A stretch of 8,914 bases of DNA from an uncultured Flavobacteriaceae bacterium (GCA_938018045.1 CALIIP010000018.1:1-8914); one strand, 5' to 3'. Counted from the first letter of the stretch, positions 1 to 5,955 are shown. Made by a program: numbers and translations. The notes: generated from the letters alone by a model not told the origin.

Positions 1-1
1 C

Positions 2-20
2 ATTTTATATTTGCACCATA
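2..20 (+). promoter_or_regulatory. Upstream promoter box, copy 1 of a 19-bp repeat
   Basis: Contains TATATTTG at 6-13, a perfect match to the Bacteroidota -7 consensus TAnnTTTG, followed by CACC. The 19 bases 2-20 recur at 92-110 with one mismatch. The matching -33 element, if present, lies outside the window. A small inverted repeat follows at once (ATACTT 18-23, AAGTAT 27-32), which would lie at the very 5' end of a transcript started here. It is probably a first, distal promoter for the phasin-like operon. Confidence 0.5.
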
Positions 21-67
21 CTTAAAAAGTATAGCAACAATTAATAATAATTTAAGAGCATTTATAA

Positions 68-89
68 TTGTAACTCATTTGTAACTCAT
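68..89 (+). repeat. Perfect tandem 11-bp repeat upstream of the proximal promoter
   Basis: TTGTAACTCAT occurs at 68-78 and again directly at 79-89. The 11-bp period is close to one helical turn, so two proteins could bind on the same DNA face just upstream of the proximal -7 box. The repeat also supplies the only TTG/TTTG candidates for a -33 element, but their spacing to the -7 box (14 or 25 bp) is outside the usual 17-23 bp. A regulator-binding function is inferred. Confidence 0.5.
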
Positions 90-91
90 CG

Positions 92-110
92 ATTTTACAT
101 TTGCACCATA
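92..110 (+). promoter_or_regulatory. Proximal promoter box, copy 2 of the 19-bp repeat
   Basis: TACATTTG at 96-103 matches the Bacteroidota -7 consensus TAnnTTTG and is followed by CACCATA exactly as in copy 1. Transcription would start around 108-112, leaving a leader of about 40 bases before the ATG at 150. The -33 element is poorly spaced, which suggests dependence on an activator or on the adjacent 11-bp repeats. Confidence 0.55.
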
Positions 111-149
111 ATTATAAATAATTAAGGAAAATAATAAAAAAAATATATC

Positions 150-1076
150 ATGGCAACAAAACAAAAAACAAAAAAGACAAACAGAATTGAAAAAGCGAAA
201 GTTGTAGTTAAGAAAATCAATAACGATTTAATTGATGCATCATTCAAAGCAATTGAAACTTCAGTGAAGGCTGGAGAAAAATGGCAAAAATTAACTGCAA
301 AGTTGATCAAGAAGTCAGAGCCTTTAACAAAGAAACAAGTTAGTATGTTCGTTGAAACTGCTGAAAACATTAAAGAGCAAGTAGAATCAGGAACTAAAAG
401 ATTAAAAACTTTGGTTGGTTATGATCCAACAATGCTTGATAAAGCAAAAAACATGGTTACTGAAAACCCTTTAGTAGATAAAGCAGAAAAAATGGCTGCA
501 AAATTCAAAAAAGAAGTTTCTGAAAACCCAATGTTTATCAAAGCTGAAAAAATGGGTGTAAAGCTTAAAAAAGAAGCAACTGAAGCATTTGTTGACGTAA
601 AAGGTAAAGTTGAAAACATCGTTGAAGATGCTAAAGAAAAGTTTGAAGATTATACTGATGAAGCGAAAGATAAAGTTGAAGATGTAATCGAAGACGTAAA
701 AGAAAAAGTAGGGAAAGTTGTTAAAAAGGAAAAGAAAGTAGCAAAAAAGGTAACTGCAGCTAAGAAAAAAGTTGTAGCAAAAAAGAATGCAGTAGCTAAA
801 AAAATAAAAGTTGTAGCATCTGATGCAAAAAATGACTTGAAAGTATTACGTGGAATTGGGCCAAAAATGGAAGAAGTTTTGAATGAAGGTGGAATTACAT
901 CTTTTGAGCAACTTGCAAAAATGACTCTTAAAGACGTTAATGGTGTTTTAGCTTCTGCAGGAATAAATACTAAGGTTTACAATGCTTCTGATTGGAAAGC
1001 ACAAGCTAAAATTGCTGTAAAAGGTGATATGGATGTTTTATCTCAATGGATAAAAGACAATAAATTAACAAAATAA
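150..1076 (+). CDS. Phasin-like, histone H1-like protein with C-terminal HhH domain
   Basis: 308 residues, very basic: about 67 Lys against 3 Arg, with no Cys or His. Residues 1-90 form a helical phasin-like region with a KWQ motif at 44-46. Residues 105-144 are two tandem 20-residue repeats beginning ENP, preceded by a partial third. Residues 150-190 are an acidic/basic amphipathic segment like LEA group 3 proteins (VEDAKEKFED type). Residues 191-224 are a Lys/Ala/Val tract like bacterial H1-type proteins and the PhaF/AlgP tail. Residues 229-300 are an HhH domain with the hairpin RGIGPK (234-239) and a DWKAQAK motif, resembling the extension of Bacteroidota ribosomal protein L21. It has no signal peptide or membrane segment, so it is cytoplasmic, probably DNA- or RNA-associated, and possibly links a granule or another surface to the nucleoid (inference). 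The ATG follows an A-rich leader without a Shine-Dalgarno. Its paralogue lies 31 bp downstream and is probably co-transcribed. Confidence 0.8.
   Translation: MATKQKTKKTNRIEKAKVVVKKINNDLIDASFKAIETSVKAGEKWQKLTAKLIKKSEPLTKKQVSMFVETAENIKEQVESGTKRLKTLVGYDPTMLDKAKNMVTENPLVDKAEKMAAKFKKEVSENPMFIKAEKMGVKLKKEATEAFVDVKGKVENIVEDAKEKFEDYTDEAKDKVEDVIEDVKEKVGKVVKKEKKVAKKVTAAKKKVVAKKNAVAKKIKVVASDAKNDLKVLRGIGPKMEEVLNEGGITSFEQLAKMTLKDVNGVLASAGINTKVYNASDWKAQAKIAVKGDMDVLSQWIKDNKLTK
462..581 (+). repeat. In-gene 60-bp tandem repeat (two copies)
   Basis: Bases 462-521 and 522-581 encode residues 105-124 and 125-144 of the phasin-like protein. Both units follow the pattern ENP-x3-KAEKM-x2-K-x-KKE. They differ at many bases, including synonymous ones, so this is an old duplication and not a recent slippage. 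A weaker half-unit (LDKAKNMV, residues 96-103) precedes them. Confidence 0.75.
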
Positions 1077-1107
1077 TTAGATAACACAATTTTAAAAATA
1101 ATTTAAG

Positions 1108-1398
1108 ATGAGCACAAAAAAATCTAACATTACAGGAATTACAACTAAATTTAATAATGCAGTTAAGACTACAAAATCAGCTGTGAAGAATGCAAATGAC
1201 TTTGCACTTAACAATACTGACGAAGTTGTAACTGGAACAATCAATGTTGCAAAAAAATGGCAAGATGTTGCATCTAAAGCAATAGAAGGCGGATTCAAAT
1301 TGATGGATAACCAGCAAAATCTTGTTTTTGATACATTAGAGTCATTCAAAAAACAATTTGTTCAAGGAAAAAAGAAATTCTCAAAAGTTTTCGCATAA
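1108..1398 (+). CDS. Short phasin-like protein, paralogue of the upstream gene
   Basis: 96 residues, predicted almost wholly helical, lysine-rich with no Arg and no Cys, no signal peptide and no membrane segment, so probably cytoplasmic. Residues from about 45 to the end align without gaps to residues 39-90 of the upstream 308-residue protein. Both share KWQ (50-52 here, 44-46 there) and a Thr exactly 25 residues after the Trp, then a helix ending in a basic GKKK/GTKR stretch. It lacks the repeats, the H1-like tract and the HhH domain. Phasin family is the best guess from the helical, amphipathic pattern; the function is not proven. It probably shares the upstream promoter, since no TAnnTTTG box lies in the 31-bp gap, and it ends before a strong terminator. 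Confidence 0.75.
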   Translation: MSTKKSNITGITTKFNNAVKTTKSAVKNANDFALNNTDEVVTGTINVAKKWQDVASKAIEGGFKLMDNQQNLVFDTLESFKKQFVQGKKKFSKVFA

Positions 1399-1433
1399 GC
1401 AAACTGAATTAGATATCAACAATCTAGAGAATT

Positions 1434-1470
1434 AAAAAAGCCAAACTATTAATAGTTTGGCTTTTTTTTT
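1434..1470. terminator. Bidirectional intrinsic terminator
   Basis: A perfect palindrome with arms 1434-1450 and 1451-1467; the central core is GCCAAACTATT and its complement, and the loop forms from the middle TTAA. On the + strand it is followed by nine T (1462-1470) and would end the phasin-like operon. On the - strand it ends in six T (complement of 1434-1439) and would end the receptor operon, whose last stop codon is 20 bases away. Confidence 0.9.
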
Positions 1471-1489
1471 GGGAGCTTAATTAAATTGT

Positions 1490-2167
1490 CTAACTATAAT
1501 TCTCAGTTTTAATAATTCTATATCCAATATAGATAAAAATTAGTCCTATGAGTTCTGTTACAAATAACACTTCAACATATCCCATTCTTGTAAATGTACC
1601 ACCAATTCCAGGCAATAAGCCTCCTAGTGCAATGTATATATTACCTTTAAAGTATACTTTTTTAGCATTCATTCCATAGTATTTTACTGCAGAGTATAAT
1701 GCTCCACCAACAAGAAATACAAAAGAATAAATATTAATAATTGGTGAGAATAATCGAACCCATTCCCATTCAAAAATTGCTCCTGTCAATTTATAATCAT
1801 AATTTTCAGGAATACTTATAGGAGTTTGTATTACATAATAAGATGCAATAAGAATTAATCCTACAAATATTATTGTGGTAATATTTGCAAAACGTTTATC
1901 CATCAATAAGTATACAGAGCCTTGTGCTAAAGGAAAACCTCCTAATAAGGCACCAACGATATACCAATATTTTAGATTGTAGATATTCCAGCCAAATAGC
2001 GCATGATAACTCTCAGCCAAAGTTCCTAAACCAAATGTTACAACTCCAATTGCCCACCATAAAAGATATTTTGTTTTCCTTTTTTTATAGTGAGTAATAA
2101 TCTCTTTTGCAAAAAATATTGAAAAGACAGTTGTAATTATTGGTATATAGTCTACGAAATTATTCAC
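1490..2167 (-). CDS. Seven-helix membrane protein of unknown function
   Basis: 225 residues. I do not recognise a family. Hydrophobic segments are visible at about 5-22, 34-53, 66-88, 94-114, 139-162, 173-193 and 198-217, giving seven predicted helices, so it is probably an inner-membrane protein. It is rich in aromatic residues near helix ends (LLWW at 35-38, KYWY at 66-69) and has a GGLLPGIGG stretch in helix 6. Helix 7 has no Lys, so it is not a retinal protein. The start is GTG (complement of 2165-2167); no upstream alternative exists because the preceding in-frame codons are TTT and then the TAA of the HmuY gene. Lying 3 bp behind the HmuY-family gene, it is almost certainly translated from the same mRNA. 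A role in haem/iron uptake is inferred only from that context. It ends in TAG just before the shared terminator. Confidence 0.75.
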   Translation of the reverse strand: MNNFVDYIPIITTVFSIFFAKEIITHYKKRKTKYLLWWAIGVVTFGLGTLAESYHALFGWNIYNLKYWYIVGALLGGFPLAQGSVYLLMDKRFANITTIIFVGLILIASYYVIQTPISIPENYDYKLTGAIFEWEWVRLFSPIINIYSFVFLVGGALYSAVKYYGMNAKKVYFKGNIYIALGGLLPGIGGTFTRMGYVEVLFVTELIGLIFIYIGYRIIKTENYS

Positions 2168-2170
2168 AAA

Positions 2171-2794
2171 TTAAAATGTTAATACTCCATCGTTTGGTTG
2201 ATATACAAAATCAAATGTATAGTATCTCGATTCGTCCATAAATGCGTCTGGTGTTGCTGGTGCATCTTTATAATAACTTATGATTCTTACTTTTGCGTAT
2301 TTACCATCATTAGTTTTAATTACTAGTGTTTTTCCAGCAGTTGCTGAAATCAAACGTGCTATTGGATCATAGTCATACCAACTATCTATTGCAAATCCAG
2401 TTGCTGAATCTTCAACAAATAGAGAAGTATCAACATCTGTAACATTTGCAAATGGCATACTTGCGATATAAGCTGCTCCAACTCCTGTTCTTGCTGGCTC
2501 GTCAGTTAAACCTGAAGAAGTTCCTCCATTTATAATTATATCCAATCCTCTAAATGCAATATCCCATTCCGTTGTACTTGTAGTTGTCATTCCTGTAGCG
2601 AAATTGTACTTTGTAAATTCACCAGAAATTGGTGTGCTCATTCCAGTTTGTTGATTAATACCACCTGAATAAGTTGCATGTAAATTGACAACTGTTTCTG
2701 AAGATACTTCGATTAATTGAATGTCGTCATCGTCATCACAAGATGCGAAACCGATGAATAATACTGCTAATAATAATAATTTAATTGTTTTCAT
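2171..2794 (-). CDS. HmuY-family surface lipoprotein (putative haem-binding)
   Basis: 207 residues. The N-terminal signal peptide ends in the lipobox FASC (Cys19), and Cys19 is followed by five Asp, matching the acidic lipoprotein export signal that sends Bacteroidota lipoproteins to the cell surface. The rest fits the HmuY fold: the WDIAF motif (77-81), an IINGGTSSG loop (87-95), and a C-terminal strand pair YYTFDFVYQ (191-199). In Porphyromonas gingivalis HmuY captures haem through two His and passes it to the TonB receptor HmuR. Here the only His is H39, near the N-terminus, so bis-His haem ligation is not possible in the usual place. Met ligation, as described for some HmuY homologues of other Bacteroidota, is possible (M113 and M186 are candidates), or the ligand may differ. 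The gene lies 26 bp behind the receptor gene with no promoter box between them. Confidence 0.85.
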   Translation of the reverse strand: MKTIKLLLLAVLFIGFASCDDDDDIQLIEVSSETVVNLHATYSGGINQQTGMSTPISGEFTKYNFATGMTTTSTTEWDIAFRGLDIIINGGTSSGLTDEPARTGVGAAYIASMPFANVTDVDTSLFVEDSATGFAIDSWYDYDPIARLISATAGKTLVIKTNDGKYAKVRIISYYKDAPATPDAFMDESRYYTFDFVYQPNDGVLTF

Positions 2795-2820
2795 TTTTAA
2801 TTGTTTATTTAGTGTTTGTG

Positions 2821-4863
2821 TTAAAATTTAATGTTTAATTTTCCGTATAAAAGTCTTCCTGCTATGTTGTTGATGTTTTGAGTGTCAGTAAAGTCTAACA
2901 AGTTGTCAATTCCAAAACCAAGCGTATAATTTGTGTGTAATTTTTTATTTATTGCAAAATCAATAATTGTATAGCCATCTATGAGGTTGTCATATTTGTC
3001 TAAATAACCTTGACTATTATTTGTGTCTGATAAACCATATTTACTTCTATAAGTTCCTCTAATATTTGTATCAAGATTCCATTTAGGAATTGTATAAAAA
3101 ACTTTCATGTTTGCAATATGTTTTGAACGATTTGCCAATCCAAAATAATCACTTTTTTTCAATTGAAAATCAGCAGAATTTCCAATTCTAGCAAATATTT
3201 CTCCGTTTTCAAATTTCGTTTCTGCATCTTTATCTCTAGCAATTAAATATTGATAACCTCCAGTAATTTTAAGTTGATTGTTGACTTTTAATTTTCCGTT
3301 AATCTCAAATCCTTGTGTGTAAACGTTGTTTACGTTACGATAACTGAATGTATTAATACTATTGTTTTGAAATTGAATAGGAAGATCTTGATTTTCAATA
3401 AGATAATCTTCAATCAAATCATTGATGTTATTTCTAAAAATGTTGATGTTAAAAGTTAGGGTAGAAGAGGCTTTATAATCTGCACCAATATTTATTCCGA
3501 TCGAATTCTCAGGTTTTAATTCACCATCTTCAAAAAGTACATTGTAACCTAAAACGATATAACTTTGTCCTGGATTTGAGAATTCAAAATATAATTGTCT
3601 AAAATCTGGTGCCTTAAACCCATAACCAACAGAAGATTTCAAAGCAATTTTGTCATTAACTTCATATCTTAGAGCAACTTTTGGACTGAATTGAGACTTG
3701 TATTCGCTATGTGCGTCAAAACGAGCACCAACAATCAGATTTATCTTTTCTGTAGGATTTCCATCATACTGTGCATAAACATATGGTGAATTAAATTCAG
3801 GTTTTACATTGAAATCCGTTCTGTCTAATGTTTCATGGTTATAACCTATTCCGCCAATAAAAGATGATTTTTTATTTGGTTTATATGTAGCCCTTATTTC
3901 TGGACGAATTAAAAATTGATTATAAAAAGAGTCGCTAAATAAAGGATTGTTTTGACTTTCTAAAGTTTCTTTTGCTTTGTATCTCGTAGCATAGAATTCG
4001 AAATAACTACTCCATTTTTCATTATATCTATGTCGAAGTTTAGCGTGCGCGTTCCATTCATCAGTATCAGTTTCACCGTTTAAGTTAGATGAAGGAACAG
4101 AATTCTGGTTTTGAGTATAATACCTTCCAGACACAAGAAGATTTGTGCCTTTATTAAACTGATAATTCACCTTTGTTGAAATTGTATAATTGCTAAATGG
4201 TTCAACGGTATTAAAGTCATCAGTTTTGATTAAGTCATAACCATCGCTACTATATCTATTTATAAACGCATTTATGGCAAGTTTATCTTTTTTATGACTT
4301 AAAGAAGCGCCAATATCATGTGTGTTAAATGTTCCAATTCTATAATTTAAGTTTCCTTTAAAGCCATTTTTTGGGGTATCTGTAATAATATTAACAACAC
4401 CTCCAAGTGCTTCACTACCATATAAACTAGATGATGGACCTTTAACAATTTCAATTTGTTTTATATTTCCAACTGTAATTCTACTTAAGTCTAAAGTTCC
4501 AGCTGAGCGTCCTACCAAAGGAACACCATCAACAAGAATTAAAGTGTATTGCGAGTCTAAACCTTGTATTTGTATTCCTTCTCCACCACCAAAATCTGAA
4601 ACAGTTGTTAGTCCTGTTTGTTCATTTAATATATCATTTAACCGAAGTGTGTTAGTACTTTCAATTTCTTTTTTGGCAACAATTTGTGCAGGTAATGGCA
4701 ATGATGATAACTGTCTTATAGTTCTTGTGGCAGAAACGATAACTTCATTTAACTGTTCAACATTAGTAGAATCTTTTACAGCAACTTGAACCTCTTGAGA
4801 ATAAGAGAAAGTTATATAAAAAAAGAAACTAAAAAGGAAGCTTAAAAACTGTTTTGTTATCAT
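2821..4863 (-). CDS. TonB-dependent outer-membrane receptor (HmuR-like)
   Basis: 680 residues, usual for a haem/siderophore receptor without a carboxypeptidase-like extension. The signal peptide is about 1-22, with cleavage probably before Gln23. The region NEVIVSATR (39-47) fits the TonB-box/plug start. The plug runs to about 161 with IQIQGLDSQYTLILVDGVP (97-115), IEIVKGPSSSLYGSEALGG (137-155) and VVNIIT. The 22-strand barrel follows and ends in the terminal Phe (KLNIKF), with GIDNLLD at 651-657. A GFKAP motif at 415-419 corresponds to the FRAP/YRAP box of haem receptors, but the following segment ends in ELKPENS (448-454) and not NPDL, and there is no His between them and none in the plug. 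It imports its ligand across the outer membrane using TonB energy. The HmuY-family partner gene suggests haem or a haem-like ligand. It is the first gene of the probable operon. Confidence 0.9.
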   Translation of the reverse strand: MITKQFLSFLFSFFFYITFSYSQEVQVAVKDSTNVEQLNEVIVSATRTIRQLSSLPLPAQIVAKKEIESTNTLRLNDILNEQTGLTTVSDFGGGEGIQIQGLDSQYTLILVDGVPLVGRSAGTLDLSRITVGNIKQIEIVKGPSSSLYGSEALGGVVNIITDTPKNGFKGNLNYRIGTFNTHDIGASLSHKKDKLAINAFINRYSSDGYDLIKTDDFNTVEPFSNYTISTKVNYQFNKGTNLLVSGRYYTQNQNSVPSSNLNGETDTDEWNAHAKLRHRYNEKWSSYFEFYATRYKAKETLESQNNPLFSDSFYNQFLIRPEIRATYKPNKKSSFIGGIGYNHETLDRTDFNVKPEFNSPYVYAQYDGNPTEKINLIVGARFDAHSEYKSQFSPKVALRYEVNDKIALKSSVGYGFKAPDFRQLYFEFSNPGQSYIVLGYNVLFEDGELKPENSIGINIGADYKASSTLTFNINIFRNNINDLIEDYLIENQDLPIQFQNNSINTFSYRNVNNVYTQGFEINGKLKVNNQLKITGGYQYLIARDKDAETKFENGEIFARIGNSADFQLKKSDYFGLANRSKHIANMKVFYTIPKWNLDTNIRGTYRSKYGLSDTNNSQGYLDKYDNLIDGYTIIDFAINKKLHTNYTLGFGIDNLLDFTDTQNINNIAGRLLYGKLNIKF

Positions 4864-4882
4864 TGTTAAATAAAATTCTGTG

Positions 4883-4890
4883 CAAATATA
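4883..4890 (-). promoter_or_regulatory. -7 promoter box of the receptor operon
   Basis: The complement of 4883-4890 reads TATATTTG followed by CACAG, a perfect Bacteroidota -7 box located 19 bases before the receptor ATG, so the leader would be only about 10-15 bases. No TTTG -33 element is visible at 17-23 bp upstream, which fits a promoter that needs an activator. Confidence 0.65.
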
Positions 4891-4910
4891 GAGCCTATTT
4901 AAAGAATAAA

Positions 4911-4943
4911 GTATCGCTAAAAGAATTATAAGTTTCGATAAAA
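4911..4943. promoter_or_regulatory. Candidate AraC-type operator: 12-bp direct repeat at 21-bp pitch
   Basis: GTATCGCTAAAA (4911-4922) and GTTTCGATAAAA (4932-4943) match at 10 of 12 positions and are offset by 21 bp, two helical turns, as is typical for paired half-sites of AraC-family activators. They begin 20 bp upstream of the receptor -7 box and cover the place of the missing -33 element. A weaker third copy, GTAACGATTAAA (9 of 12 matches to the second), lies at 5040-5051 directly before the regulator ATG. Binding by the neighbouring regulator is inferred. Confidence 0.45.
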
Positions 4944-4958
4944 AAATATTTTTGATTC

Positions 4959-4988
4959 TTGTAATGACTAGTATTTTCAGTATATTTG
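4959..4988 (+). promoter_or_regulatory. Promoter of the AraC-family regulator gene
   Basis: TTG at 4959-4961 and TATATTTG at 4981-4988 are separated by exactly 19 bases, a full match to the Bacteroidota sigma factor consensus (-33 TTG/TTTG, -7 TAnnTTTG). Transcription would start near 4993-4996, giving a leader of about 55-60 bases. This promoter is complete, unlike the divergent receptor promoter, suggesting constitutive or repressed expression of the regulator. Confidence 0.7.
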
Positions 4989-5051
4989 AACTCTTAATTT
5001 AAACATACACAAAATCAATTATAAAAATTGGTTTAAAAAGTAACGATTAAA

Positions 5052-5897
5052 ATGGTAAGAGAAATAAATATACAAGAAGGGTTCAGTGTTATAAAAATTG
5101 AAAACACTAAAAATGAAACTCTAAAGTATGTAAAAGACGTTAGTAGTAATTTTATTCAAATACATTTTTGTTTAAATGCTGATGCAGAATTGCATTATGG
5201 ACCACATTATAGTCAAGATGTAAAGTCTCAAAAATCAATGTTGCTATACAATCCAAACCAAGATTTGCAAATCAATTTAAGTTTGGGAGCCAAGGGTAAA
5301 TATTTGGCTTTTGTAGTGAGCATTAAAATGTTTCATTCGTTTTTTTCTCAAGTATCAGATTTAATTCCCTTTCTAAATGATGATAATAAAGACAAGAAGT
5401 ACTATTTAAAAAAGGATTTATCACCTTCTGAAGTCTTGGTTCTTAATCAGTTTTTTGATATCCACAATGCGATGCAAGACCTCTATTTAAAAGCAAAAAC
5501 TTATGAAGTACTAAGTTTGTATTTCAAGCAGAGTAATGAAGACGCACAAGGTTGTCCGTTTTTAGAAAATGAAGATAATGTAGATAAAATAAAAAACGCC
5601 AAACAGATTATTATCAATAATATGGCAGAACCACCTTCTATGCAAGAACTAGCTGACGAAATTGGACTCTCATTATCAAAACTTAAAGAAGGTTTTAAGC
5701 ATATTTATGGCGAAACGGTTTTTAATTTCTTACTTGATTACAAACTAGAGTTTGCACGAAAGCAATTATTATCAAAAAAATACAACGTTTCAGAAATAAG
5801 TTTGCAAATTGGCTATAGTACTTCAAGTCATTTTATTTCTGCCTTTAAAAAGAAGTATGGAACTACTCCTAAGCAGTATATTATGAGTGTTTTTTAA
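5052..5897 (+). CDS. AraC-family transcriptional regulator of the divergent receptor operon
   Basis: 281 residues. The N-terminal part (about 1-165) is a poorly conserved ligand or dimerisation domain. The C-terminal AraC DNA-binding domain has a first helix-turn-helix at about 197-217 (MQELADEIGLSLSKLKEGF) and a second at about 246-267 (VSEISLQIGYSTSSHFISAF), followed by the family signature KKYGTTPKQY (267-276). A linker motif GCPFL contains Cys168-Pro169; similar CPFL-bearing AraC proteins occur, as I recall, beside haem and siderophore genes in Bacteroidota (PchR-like). A Cys-Pro dipeptide is the core of haem regulatory motifs, so haem sensing is possible but unproven. It is divergent from the receptor operon with 188 bp between, the usual layout for a local activator. 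The start codon is the first in-frame ATG downstream of the predicted promoter. Confidence 0.88.
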   Translation: MVREINIQEGFSVIKIENTKNETLKYVKDVSSNFIQIHFCLNADAELHYGPHYSQDVKSQKSMLLYNPNQDLQINLSLGAKGKYLAFVVSIKMFHSFFSQVSDLIPFLNDDNKDKKYYLKKDLSPSEVLVLNQFFDIHNAMQDLYLKAKTYEVLSLYFKQSNEDAQGCPFLENEDNVDKIKNAKQIIINNMAEPPSMQELADEIGLSLSKLKEGFKHIYGETVFNFLLDYKLEFARKQLLSKKYNVSEISLQIGYSTSSHFISAFKKKYGTTPKQYIMSVF

Positions 5898-5933
5898 TAT
5901 GAATTTAAAGTAAGTCCATAAATTTTATAGTAG

Positions 5934-5950
5934 TACTTTTGCAAAAAGTA
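5934..5950 (+). promoter_or_regulatory. -7 box with overlapping inverted repeat before the helicase pair
   Basis: TACTTTTG at 5934-5941 matches TAnnTTTG and lies 14 bases before the helicase ATG, so the transcript would be nearly leaderless. The box sits inside a 7-bp inverted repeat, TACTTTT (5934-5940) and AAAAGTA (5944-5950), separated by GCA. No good -33 TTG is seen. The inverted repeat could be an operator or a chance product of AT-rich sequence. Confidence 0.5.
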
Positions 5951-5955
5951 TTTTT

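Noticed and set aside
419..619. Minus-strand open frame inside the long phasin-like gene
   Set aside because: Antisense shadow of the repeat region; its composition (Phe, Ser, Leu) follows from the Lys/Glu codons of the other strand.
1092..1349. Minus-strand open frame over the short phasin-like gene
   Set aside because: Hydrophobic shadow of a lysine-rich coding strand; no promoter, no family likeness, and the + strand frame aligns with its upstream paralogue.
1885..2097. + strand open frame opposite the membrane-protein gene
   Set aside because: Antisense to a well-supported coding frame, no domain and no promoter box.
1490..2167. Seven-helix protein as a microbial rhodopsin or heliorhodopsin
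   Set aside because: Helix count and length fit, but helix 7 (about 198-217) has no Lys for retinal attachment and no rhodopsin motifs are visible.
2168..2173. HmuY and membrane protein as one gene split by a recent nonsense mutation
   Set aside because: The HmuY protein ends at its normal C-terminal strand, and a surface lipoprotein fused to an inner-membrane protein makes poor topological sense. Two adjacent genes are more likely, though the shared frame is reported as a finding.
4544..4789. + strand open frame inside the receptor gene
   Set aside because: It lies opposite the conserved plug domain and has no recognisable domain or start signal.
5016..5030. CAATT-N5-AATTG inverted repeat in the regulator leader
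   Set aside because: Five-bp AT-rich arms are too weak and too common in this composition to call a structure.
5898..5955. Intrinsic terminator after the AraC gene
   Set aside because: No GC-containing stem followed by a T run could be found, so read-through into the helicase genes cannot be excluded.
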